Source of the DNA: an uncultured Muribaculaceae bacterium
Lineage (GTDB): Bacteria; Bacteroidota; Bacteroidia; Bacteroidales; Muribaculaceae
Direction: 5' to 3'
DNA length: 64,000 nucleotides
Assembly: GCA_910585275.1 (NCBI GenBank)
Contig: CAJUCW010000001.1
Coordinates: forward strand, 186,001-250,000
This document shows, in pieces, positions 44,497 to 52,788 of this stretch; within the stretch, counting starts at the first letter, position 1, and each line of letters starts with the position of its first letter. The position numbers and the translations under genes were made by a program. The notes below the pieces were generated by a model. It saw nothing but the letters and a program-made list of their open reading frames with translations. It made no database searches and was not told where the DNA came from.

Positions 44497-45423
44497 ATGG
44501 CAAAAGAAGAATGTTGCGTGGCGATAGGACGCGCGCAATCGACATGGCAATACCATATCATAGCGTTGGTTACAGCAATTATATGGTCAACCACTTTCGT
44601 TTCAACCAAAACCCTTCTAAACCACGGTCTTTCCCCCGAAAACATATTCCTCTACAGGTTTGTGCTCGCATACTTCGGAATGCTTACGATGGCCCATAAA
44701 AAGCTCTTCGCAGACTCGGCCAAAGATGAATTCCTCCTTTTCCTTGCCGGACTGACGGGGGGCTCGCTCTACTTCATAACCGAAAACACGGCCCTTAAAT
44801 TTACCTACGCCTCCAACGTCTCCATCCTTATCTCCACGACCCCGCTTTTCACCATGGCTATTGCGGCGATGGTTTTCAAGCAGAAACTCAAGAAGTCGAT
44901 GTTTTTCGGCTCGGTAATCGCATTGGCAGGGGTTGCGCTCGTGGTTTTTAACGGGAACGCCTCTTTCCACGTGGCTCCTATAGGCGATATTCTTGTGCTT
45001 ATCGCCGCCATCTGCTGGGCCGCTTACAGCGTGATTCTGAAATATCTCGGCAACCGCCATTACTCCACCCTTTTCGTGACCAGGAAAATATTTTTCTACG
45101 GTGTGGCTTCAATGGCGTTATATCTGCCTTTCGCGGACTGCGAATTCAATATTTCACTTCTCGAAGATCCGGTGGTCTTCTCCAATATCCTTTTCCTTGG
45201 CATCGTGGCATCGCTGATATGTTTCGCGGCTTTCAACAAGGTGGTGGAAGTCATCGGACCCGACAAGGCCTCCAACTACATTTATCTGTCGCCCTTAGGC
45301 ACCATCACCACTGCCGTGATTTTCCTTAACGAACCCGTCACCTGGATGGCGGTGACGGGAGCTGCAATCACCATCATCGGGGTAGTCATCGTCGAAAAAA
45401 CCGGCCCAACTAGAACAACGTAA
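44497..45423 (+). CDS. EamA/DMT-family transporter
   Basis: 308 residues with about ten hydrophobic helices arranged as two EamA repeats. The first contains ALVTAIIWSTTFVSTKTLL and the second starts near GDILVLIAAICWAAYSVILK (about 165). The end has GTITTAVIFLNEPVTWMAV, a typical closing motif of drug/metabolite transporters. Probably an exporter of small metabolites; the substrate cannot be told. It converges on hppA, with a long hairpin between them. Confidence 0.9.
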   Translation: MAKEECCVAIGRAQSTWQYHIIALVTAIIWSTTFVSTKTLLNHGLSPENIFLYRFVLAYFGMLTMAHKKLFADSAKDEFLLFLAGLTGGSLYFITENTALKFTYASNVSILISTTPLFTMAIAAMVFKQKLKKSMFFGSVIALAGVALVVFNGNASFHVAPIGDILVLIAAICWAAYSVILKYLGNRHYSTLFVTRKIFFYGVASMALYLPFADCEFNISLLEDPVVFSNILFLGIVASLICFAAFNKVVEVIGPDKASNYIYLSPLGTITTAVIFLNEPVTWMAVTGAAITIIGVVIVEKTGPTRTT

Positions 45424-45430
45424 AGAATAA

Positions 45431-45499
45431 CCAACCAGAACAACCAAGGACAACCAGAAATATTAAAAAAATCTGGTTGTCCTTGGTTGTTCTGGTTGG
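45431..45499. terminator. Long perfect hairpin (28-bp stem), terminator-like element, copy 2
   Basis: Arms 45431-45458 and 45472-45499 pair perfectly over 28 bp around a 13-base AT-only loop. The arms are the same sequence as the hairpin at 39262-39332. It lies 8 bp after the EamA stop codon and before the convergent hppA 3' end. A further partial copy of one arm (GTTGTTCTGGTTGTCAG) runs into the last codons of hppA at about 45511-45527. Confidence 0.8.
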
Positions 45500-45523
45500 A
45501 GCCTTGGAGAGTTGTTCTGGTTG

Positions 45524-47716
45524 TCAGAAGAGGGACCAGGCTACCGTCAGGCCGGCCATGACGATAGATACCATCGACATAAGCTTGATGAGAATGTTGA
45601 GCGACGGACCGGACGTGTCTTTGAACGGGTCGCCCACGGTGTCGCCCACCACGGTGGCACGGTGTACTTCAGAACCTTTTCCACCGAAATGGCCTTCCTC
45701 TACATATTTCTTGGCATTGTCCCAGGCGCCTCCGGCGTTAGCCATAAACACGGCAAGCACGAACCCTGCGGAGAGACCTCCCGTGAGAAGACCGATCACA
45801 CCCGGCACTCCGAATATCAGACCCGTCACAATCGGAACGATAATGGCAAGCACCGACGGGAACACCATCTCCTGCTGGGCACCTTTGGTTGAAATCTTTA
45901 CACAACGGGCATAATCGGGTTCCGTCTTACCTTCCAGGATACCTTTGATTTCACGGAACTGGCGACGCACTTCTTCAACCATGTGGGCGGCCGCGCGTCC
46001 CACGGCGTTCATGGTAAGCCCGCAGAACAAGAATGCCATCATCGAGCCGATAAACATGCCGGAAAGCACTTTCGGGCTCATGAGGTTGACCTCGAAATAT
46101 GTCATGAAATCGGTGAACGTAGCCTGATGGAGGTCAACCATCTTGTCGCCAATCTGAATGAAAGTTTCGCCAAGACGAGCCATGCCTATGCGGATTTCCT
46201 CGATATACGAAGCAAGAAGGGCAAGACCTGTGAGAGCGGCCGAACCAATGGCGAAGCCCTTGCCTGTGGCGGCAGTAGTGTTGCCAAGCGAGTCGAGCGC
46301 GTCCGTGCGACGGCGGACGGATTCACCGAGCCCCGACATTTCGGCGTTGCCTCCGGCATTGTCGGCGATTGGTCCGTAAGCATCGGTGGCAAGCGTGATG
46401 CCGAGTGTGGAAAGCATGCCAACGGCGGCAATGCCTATTCCATAAAGGCCCATTCCCACATTGGCGAAATCGAAGCCGGAAGCAAACCAATAGCTAAGAA
46501 TAATGCCGGCCACTACGGCTATTACAGGAATGGCGGTGGAAACCATACCCAGGCCGATGCCGGAAATGATTACAGTAGCCGGTCCGGTTGTGCCGCTTTC
46601 CGAAAGCTTCTGGGTGGGTTTATAAGACTGCGACGTGTAATACTCCGTGGCACGTCCGATGACGATGCCGACCACAAGCCCGACTACTACGGAGCAGCCT
46701 ATCAAAGCCCAGTTGGTTATGCCGAGTGCCCAAAGAATAAGGAACGTTGCTCCCACAATAAGCACCGAACTGATGTTGGTGCCCAAAGAGAGCGACCCGA
46801 GAAGTTCGCGCATGCCGGCGTCTTCCTTGGTGCGTACGCAGAATATGCCGGCGATGGAAAGAAGGATGCCCACAGCGGCGATAAGCATAGGGGCAAGCAC
46901 GGCTTTAAGCTGCATCTCCTCGCATCCGGCGTTCATAAACGCCGCCGCTCCGAGTGCGGCCGTTGCAAGTATCGAACCGCAATATGATTCATAAAGGTCG
47001 GCACCCATACCGGCTACGTCGCCTACGTTGTCGCCTACGTTGTCTGCAATGGTGGCGGGATTGCGGGGGTCGTCTTCGGGAATACCGGCCTCGACTTTAC
47101 CCACAAGGTCGGCGCCGACGTCGGCGGCTTTGGTATAGATGCCGCCTCCGACGCGGGCGAACAACGCCTGGGTCGAAGCACCCATGCCGAACGTAAGCAT
47201 CGTGGTGGTAATCATCGTCAGCTTCTGAGGGCCGGTGATATCCACGAAATAATCAAGGATTATATACCAGAATGAAATGTCGAGAAGACCGAGGCCGACA
47301 ACCACAAGCCCCATCACAGCTCCGGAACGGAAAGCAACCCTAAGGCCGCCGTTGAGCGACTGGCGGGCGGCGTTGGCAGTGCGTGCGGAGGCGTTGGTGG
47401 CGGTGCGCATTCCCAGATAGCCGGCAAGACCGGAAAAGAAACCTCCCGTAAGGAAAGCCACAGGCACCCAGGCGTTCTGCAACTGAAACCCATAGGCCAT
47501 AATCGAGAAAACTATCGCAAGAACAATAAACACAATTCCTACGATTTTGTACTGCTGACGCAGATAAGACATCGCGCCAACCCTTACATGAGAGGCGATT
47601 CTCGCCATCTGCTCGGTTCCCTCGCTCTCCTTCATCATACCCACATAGAAATAGCGGGCGAACAGGAGCGCCACTATCGAAGCGGCGGGAACAATCCAAA
47701 ACAATAAATTGTCCAT
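45524..47716 (-). CDS. hppA: Membrane-bound ion-translocating pyrophosphatase
   Basis: 730 residues with about 16 helices. The pyrophosphate site is intact: GGGIYTKAADVGADLVGKVE (about 193) and DNVGDNVGDVAGMGADLYE (about 225), plus the C-terminal DTVGDPFKDTSGP (about 695). The segment GNTTAATGKGFAIG (about 480) has Ala where K+-independent enzymes carry Lys, so it should be a K+-dependent type. It couples PPi hydrolysis to H+ or Na+ export. Which ion is pumped cannot be decided by eye. It lies 47 bp downstream of the TPR membrane protein gene. Confidence 0.96.
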   Translation of the reverse strand: MDNLLFWIVPAASIVALLFARYFYVGMMKESEGTEQMARIASHVRVGAMSYLRQQYKIVGIVFIVLAIVFSIMAYGFQLQNAWVPVAFLTGGFFSGLAGYLGMRTATNASARTANAARQSLNGGLRVAFRSGAVMGLVVVGLGLLDISFWYIILDYFVDITGPQKLTMITTTMLTFGMGASTQALFARVGGGIYTKAADVGADLVGKVEAGIPEDDPRNPATIADNVGDNVGDVAGMGADLYESYCGSILATAALGAAAFMNAGCEEMQLKAVLAPMLIAAVGILLSIAGIFCVRTKEDAGMRELLGSLSLGTNISSVLIVGATFLILWALGITNWALIGCSVVVGLVVGIVIGRATEYYTSQSYKPTQKLSESGTTGPATVIISGIGLGMVSTAIPVIAVVAGIILSYWFASGFDFANVGMGLYGIGIAAVGMLSTLGITLATDAYGPIADNAGGNAEMSGLGESVRRRTDALDSLGNTTAATGKGFAIGSAALTGLALLASYIEEIRIGMARLGETFIQIGDKMVDLHQATFTDFMTYFEVNLMSPKVLSGMFIGSMMAFLFCGLTMNAVGRAAAHMVEEVRRQFREIKGILEGKTEPDYARCVKISTKGAQQEMVFPSVLAIIVPIVTGLIFGVPGVIGLLTGGLSAGFVLAVFMANAGGAWDNAKKYVEEGHFGGKGSEVHRATVVGDTVGDPFKDTSGPSLNILIKLMSMVSIVMAGLTVAWSLF

Positions 47717-47763
47717 GGTGTTAGAAAAATGTTAGTTATTAATAGTTGGAATTTAAGCATGTT

Positions 47764-49185
47764 TCATTTTCTCAGGTCCTTCGTGCCCGAAGGCAGCCCG
47801 TCATCAAGCAATTCCTTAATATAGGTGTGCAGACGTTCGTTTTCTTTCCTGAGGTCGCGATTTTTCTGTTTAAGAGAGAAATGGCTCCTGTAAAGCAGCA
47901 TCACGATCAATGCAAGCACAAGGAGCGCGGCAAGGATAATGGAGACAAGCTTCTGGCCGGTGACAACCTCCGTGTCCTTCTTTTCAAGTTCAAGCCTGTT
48001 GTTTTCCGATTTCAGCTTGTTGACATCATAGCGTATCTGCATCTCGCGGTAAGACTCTTCCGACCTCCTGAGAAGCGATTCCTGAAGAACTGCGTTATAA
48101 TCCTTCAGAGCCTTAAGGAGGGTTTCGTTGTCGCCTACCGAATCCGAAGCCAGAACAAGCATCCGGAGCAAATCCCTGCGGATGTTTCTGTCATCGACAT
48201 ACGTAAGGGCGGATTTTATCTTGGGGACGGCTTCCTTATATTCCTTACCGGCCATAAGCCGATAGACGGTAGGCCTTCCCATCACATAGAAATCCTCATG
48301 TATATCCTCGTTGCGGTCTGCAAACATGGCACATTTCGAATATAGGTCTTCCACATCGTCAAACGTCAGCCCCCTGTAATTGCGAAGCATACGACGGTAA
48401 GAAAGATAATAGTAACGGTCATAATTCCTGTATTTCCTTCCTTTCTTGCGGTATTTATCTTCAAGACCTTTTATCACGTTGATCAACTTCCGCTCGATTT
48501 CCAAAGCCTTCTCATAATTGCCGTTAAAAGTATGGGCATTGGCTGCTGTAGTGTAATACAGGTTGCGTATATAATAGCTGTCTTCCGGAAGCTGCTCCAC
48601 CAGATTTTCAAACCGCGCGAGATATTCAAGATACATGTTGCTCTTAGACTCAACACCGATAAACACCAAAACCCTGCCAAGATTGAGGATTTCGTCGTAG
48701 AGGTCGGCATCTTTGGCTGAAATATTGGTTTTAGCATACTTCAACAACGCATGCTGCCTTTCGGATTCCGTAAGAAACGAAGCCTCGTTGACGGCACGGT
48801 TGATATTTATAAAAGTCTTCACACCCTTACGCTGTTGTGAATCCTCTATTTTTTCCGCCAAGACAAGAAGGTCTCTCATCTTTTCGTCGTTTTTCAGGTT
48901 TAGCATAGTCATCTGAGGCAGAAACTCCAGAAGCACATCCTGTTCGTTAATCCTTGAGGCAACATCAAGTATCTGCCATCCCACCGCGTCCTTATCTTTC
49001 TGAGGGCTCGAATCATACACGTCGAAAAGGATTTTGAGACTGTCGGAAGCGTTCGTAGCCTTCGACAATCCCGCACGCAGCCCATCGGCAACGGTGCCGC
49101 CGGCAAGCGCATCGACGGAAACGAGGAATACCGCCACAATGGCAAAAAGAAGTCTCCTCGACATTTCACTAATCAGGGATTTCAT
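47764..49185 (-). CDS. TPR-like envelope protein with C-terminal helix and coiled coil
   Basis: 473 residues with a signal peptide (LLFAIVAVFLVSVDALA). A long helical region with tetratricopeptide-like repeats runs to about 370. Then come a coiled coil (about 375-410, YREMQIRYDVNKLKSENNRL), a single transmembrane helix (VSIILAALLVLALIVMLLY) and a second charged coiled coil on the cytoplasmic side. The layout resembles Bacteroidota TPR sensor proteins (DUF6377-like) but lacks a kinase or DNA-binding domain. It may act as a membrane sensor or scaffold; the function is unknown. hppA follows on the same strand. Confidence 0.7.
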   Translation of the reverse strand: MKSLISEMSRRLLFAIVAVFLVSVDALAGGTVADGLRAGLSKATNASDSLKILFDVYDSSPQKDKDAVGWQILDVASRINEQDVLLEFLPQMTMLNLKNDEKMRDLLVLAEKIEDSQQRKGVKTFININRAVNEASFLTESERQHALLKYAKTNISAKDADLYDEILNLGRVLVFIGVESKSNMYLEYLARFENLVEQLPEDSYYIRNLYYTTAANAHTFNGNYEKALEIERKLINVIKGLEDKYRKKGRKYRNYDRYYYLSYRRMLRNYRGLTFDDVEDLYSKCAMFADRNEDIHEDFYVMGRPTVYRLMAGKEYKEAVPKIKSALTYVDDRNIRRDLLRMLVLASDSVGDNETLLKALKDYNAVLQESLLRRSEESYREMQIRYDVNKLKSENNRLELEKKDTEVVTGQKLVSIILAALLVLALIVMLLYRSHFSLKQKNRDLRKENERLHTYIKELLDDGLPSGTKDLRK

Positions 49186-49335
49186 TTAAAAAAGTTTTAC
49201 ATCCTCACCCATTTGTTTTACAAACGACTGCGGATAGAGACAAGGGAAATTTACAGAGGATGAGGCTGCAAAAATAAGGATTTTTATTGACAATCCAAGC
49301 AATTTCCTCAAAAACATTTATTCCTTTTGTGTTTG

Positions 49336-51225
49336 TCAGCCTACGCTCCTTGCCCTGACTTCGTCAACATCTTTAATACCAGATATGTGTCTCACTATTT
49401 TCTGAAGTTCCGAATAGGAATGGATTCCAAACGAAATTTCTATCGTGGCTATCGAATCAACTGTGGTAGAGTTGTAGGAATCTATATTTAGATTCAGCTT
49501 GTTGGAGATACAGTCAACCAAGTCAAGGAAAAGATGATAGCGGTCAACCGCTTTGACGGTGACAGCAACGGGATAAAGCGTGCCGTCGGGTTCGAAATCC
49601 ACACTTTTTATATCGTCGCCGAATTGGGAGGCCAGACGTATCACCACCTGGCAATCCCTCTTATGCAGCGTGAGCGGCTGGCCGGGAGCCTTGAACCCTA
49701 TTACCTCGTCGCCGGGGATAGGATGGCAATGCTGGCACCGTAAGTATTTCGGAGGAATCTTGTCGTCGAGATACGACTGGATGGCATTTTTTGCCTTATA
49801 TGTCACCACCGATTCAAGACGGTCTTCGGTAGGCTCTACCGAGGAGTCCGGAAATATCTGGACCACGTCGCCACGCCTAAGCGGGGCCTTGATCGAGGAA
49901 AGGAACCCATTGACCCGGGCATATTTGGCATGGTTTCCGAGCTCGTCAGAAATCTCGTAGGCGAAATCAAGGCACGATGACTTCTGAGGCAGAATCACGG
50001 CTTTCCCCTTCGGTGTGAAAACCATAATGTCGTCGTTATAGAACGAAGCCGTCACCTTTTCCATAAAATCGATGCCGCAAGAATGGCTCTCTATGCTGCA
50101 GTAATTGTGACCAATGTCGCGAAGCGTCTTGCGGAACTTGTCGAGCCACCGCCCTATCATGGCATGCGAATTGTCGGCAAGATAGCCCAGCCTGGAATTG
50201 CGAGCCATCCGCTCGCTCGTGATGTGCACTTCCTGCCAGCGTCCGAAATCGGCAAGAAGCTTCACATGGAAACTCTGATAGCCGTTCTCTTTAGGCGAAT
50301 CTATATAATTGGAAATGCCACCCGGTTTCTCCTTAAACCTGTCGGTAAGGAGCGAATAAATACGCAACGCCATCTCCTTTTCGTCGGCACCCTCCGGAGT
50401 GGCGAACACCACGTCGGTGAAATGGCGGTATTTGAGATGATTGAAATCGTCGCCATATTTCCGCATCTTGCGCCACACGCTGTAAGGCTGGCGGTATGAT
50501 ACCTCCACATGCGTAATGATTCCGGCTTCGGCAAGGGTGCCCTCAAGCTGAAGACGGAAACGCTCCAGGCGTTCCTCCTGCTGGCGGCGGTCGTTCTCGA
50601 TAAGTCCGGAAATCTCTTCGAAATCATGGGGGCAACGGAATTTAAAACTGAGGTTTTCAAGTTCCGTCTTTACATGATAAAGCCCCAGCCGGTTGGCGAG
50701 GGGCGCATAGAAATAATCGGTTTCGCCGGCTATTTTCATCTGCTTGTCGGAGCGCATCGACGAGAGCGTACGCATATTGTGGAGACGGTCGGCAAGTTTC
50801 ACCATAATGGGGCGGATGTCAATCTGCATGGAGTCGAGAATCTGGCAGAAATTATCCACCTGCTTGCTCATCTCGTAGTTCTTTTTCTCCCTCTTGGTTA
50901 GGACATTGACAAGAAACGCCACGTCGTCGCCGAAGCGGCTCCCGATTTCTTCGAGAGGATGGGGAGTGTCTTCCACCACATCGTGCAAAAACGCGGCGAT
51001 AACGGAATTCACGTCAAGATGCAACTCTTCGGCAGCTATGGTAGCCACCGCTATCGGATGAAGAATGTAAGGCTCTCCGGTTTTCCTAACCTGCGGCGCA
51101 TGCGCTTCCCTGGCAAGCAGGAAGGCATCTTTTAGTCTCTTCATGTCTTCTTCCGCCGTGCGTGGCGACATAACGTCAAAAACGTGCTGTGCCCTATCCT
51201 CGATAATTTTGTCGTAATCCGTCAT
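49336..51225 (-). CDS. RelA/SpoT-family (p)ppGpp hydrolase, synthetase domain altered
   Basis: 629 residues. The HD hydrolase domain is intact: HPIAVATIAAEE (about 56), HDVVEDT (His-Asp 81-82, Glu-Asp 85-86) and VKLADRLHNMRTL (about 142). The synthetase domain follows (about 235-345) with PYSVWRKM, NGYQSFH and EVHITSERM. Residues usually conserved differ: the RxK before YS is S-Y-R-Q-P, the RI/IR after Asp 271 is AT, and the QIRT block reads HITS. TGS (about 390-455) and ACT (about 560-629) domains complete it. It is probably a SpoT-like enzyme mainly degrading the alarmone; this is an inference. Confidence 0.9.
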   Translation of the reverse strand: MTDYDKIIEDRAQHVFDVMSPRTAEEDMKRLKDAFLLAREAHAPQVRKTGEPYILHPIAVATIAAEELHLDVNSVIAAFLHDVVEDTPHPLEEIGSRFGDDVAFLVNVLTKREKKNYEMSKQVDNFCQILDSMQIDIRPIMVKLADRLHNMRTLSSMRSDKQMKIAGETDYFYAPLANRLGLYHVKTELENLSFKFRCPHDFEEISGLIENDRRQQEERLERFRLQLEGTLAEAGIITHVEVSYRQPYSVWRKMRKYGDDFNHLKYRHFTDVVFATPEGADEKEMALRIYSLLTDRFKEKPGGISNYIDSPKENGYQSFHVKLLADFGRWQEVHITSERMARNSRLGYLADNSHAMIGRWLDKFRKTLRDIGHNYCSIESHSCGIDFMEKVTASFYNDDIMVFTPKGKAVILPQKSSCLDFAYEISDELGNHAKYARVNGFLSSIKAPLRRGDVVQIFPDSSVEPTEDRLESVVTYKAKNAIQSYLDDKIPPKYLRCQHCHPIPGDEVIGFKAPGQPLTLHKRDCQVVIRLASQFGDDIKSVDFEPDGTLYPVAVTVKAVDRYHLFLDLVDCISNKLNLNIDSYNSTTVDSIATIEISFGIHSYSELQKIVRHISGIKDVDEVRARSVG

Positions 51226-51341
51226 TTTTGTCTGTTATTATACCCGGTAAATATCAGCCGCGAACCAACATTCCGCCAATCTATCCGCAAAAATAACAAA
51301 TCCCGACAATTTAACAAAAGATAATGTTTTAAAACATTTTT

Positions 51342-52712
51342 TCAGCCCAATATTTTGGCTGCCAATATGACTGCAATTAGCACCGGGGCCGCATAACGCA
51401 CTATAAACCTTATGACGGGGAACAACCGCACACCGACATGCCCGTTGTTGGTCAATTCGTTGCGGAAATACTCTTTCGGAGTGGCCCAACCCAAAAATAT
51501 GCATGTCAATATGGCTGCCACGGGAAGCATGATATTCGTGGCCGTATTGTCGAGAAAATCAAACCAGTTCATACCGAAAACCCGCACATCGGAAAGCACA
51601 CCCTGCGACAATGAACTCATAGAACTGAGCACCAGCAGCGGCAACATTACCCAAAAACACGCCTTGCGACGACTCATTTTGAAATGGTTTTGCAGAAACG
51701 CTATCGACACCTCCCCGAGAGAAATGGTGGAAGTGAGCGCCGCCACCATGAGCAATAGGAAAAACAGCGACGACCACCACTGCGTGCCGGGCATCTGCGC
51801 AAACACTTCCGGAAGAGTGACAAACACAAGCGTGGCACCTTCGAGGCTCTCGCCCGACAAGCCGAACGACATCACTGCCGGAAAAATAATGAACCCCATC
51901 AGCAATGCCACCACCAAGTCGAGAAGCGAAACGGTGACTGCTGTCTGCACCAAATGTGTGTGCTTCGGGAAATAGGCCGAATATGTAATCAAAATACCCA
52001 TTCCGAGCGACAACGAGAAAAACGACTGCCCGAGGGCATTGACCACCACGGTCGGGGTTATCTTGGAGAAGTCGGGGTTGAGGAAAAACACAAGCCCTTC
52101 CGACGCTTTGGGAAATGTGAGGGCAACGCCGGCAAAGACCACAAGCAACACGAAAAGAAGCGGCATCATTACGTTGCTCATCTTTTCTATCCCTTTCTGC
52201 ACACCCCTCATAAGAATGAACAGGTTAATCCCTATCATGAGGAATGTCACAACAAGCGGACGCCACGTGCCGGTGATGTATTCCCCCATCCGGGCATGAA
52301 ACAAGGCCGACATACCGTCGGGCTCGGCCTTGGCCGGAAGTTCGTAAAGCGCCCCCGTCAGCGACTGCCAGAAGTATTCGAGCGTCCATCCCGCCACCAC
52401 CATATAGAACGACAGGATTAGATACGACGCCAAAATGGCCAAGGCTCCCGTAAGCCACCATTTCTTCCTCGGGGAGAGTTTCTTGAACGCACCCGCAGCG
52501 TCGGACCCTGTGCCCCTTCCTATGGAAAATTCAGCCAGCATCACCGGCACTCCGAGAAGGAACACACAACCTATATACAGTATTAAAAACGCCGCGCCTC
52601 CGTTGGCCTGGGCTTCGGCGGGAAAGCGCCACACATTGCCCAGTCCCACAGCCGACCCCACGGTGGCTGCTATCAGGCCTATACGGCTTCCGAATTCTAC
52701 TTTTTTTGCCAT
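51342..52712 (-). CDS. Neurotransmitter:sodium symporter (NSS/SNF) family transporter
   Basis: 456 residues with about 11-12 helices. The sodium and substrate site motif GSAVGLGNVWRFPAEAQANGG is present (about 17; only its core is given in this annotation elsewhere), as is the amphipathic start EFGSRIGLIAATVG. Bacterial members import amino acids or related compounds with Na+; the substrate is not predictable here. A TAACTTTG element on the minus strand lies only 5 bp before the ATG. Confidence 0.92.
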   Translation of the reverse strand: MAKKVEFGSRIGLIAATVGSAVGLGNVWRFPAEAQANGGAAFLILYIGCVFLLGVPVMLAEFSIGRGTGSDAAGAFKKLSPRKKWWLTGALAILASYLILSFYMVVAGWTLEYFWQSLTGALYELPAKAEPDGMSALFHARMGEYITGTWRPLVVTFLMIGINLFILMRGVQKGIEKMSNVMMPLLFVLLVVFAGVALTFPKASEGLVFFLNPDFSKITPTVVVNALGQSFFSLSLGMGILITYSAYFPKHTHLVQTAVTVSLLDLVVALLMGFIIFPAVMSFGLSGESLEGATLVFVTLPEVFAQMPGTQWWSSLFFLLLMVAALTSTISLGEVSIAFLQNHFKMSRRKACFWVMLPLLVLSSMSSLSQGVLSDVRVFGMNWFDFLDNTATNIMLPVAAILTCIFLGWATPKEYFRNELTNNGHVGVRLFPVIRFIVRYAAPVLIAVILAAKILG

Positions 52713-52717
52713 GGCGG

Positions 52718-52725
52718 CAAAGTTA
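52718..52725 (-). promoter_or_regulatory. -7-like element directly before the NSS transporter start
   Basis: Minus-strand TAACTTTG fits TAnnTTTG, but only five bases separate it from the ATG. Transcription would start at or very near the start codon, giving a leaderless mRNA. No proper -33 box is seen 19-21 bp upstream, so the call is tentative. Confidence 0.35.
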
Positions 52726-52788
52726 GCTAAAAATCCCCAATCGGAGACGTGACAATATCAAAAAGATAGTTAAAAACACATGCAAATA

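Noticed and set aside
45983..46987. Open frame opposite hppA
   Set aside because: Charged low-complexity translation, the mirror of the transmembrane gene; not a real protein.
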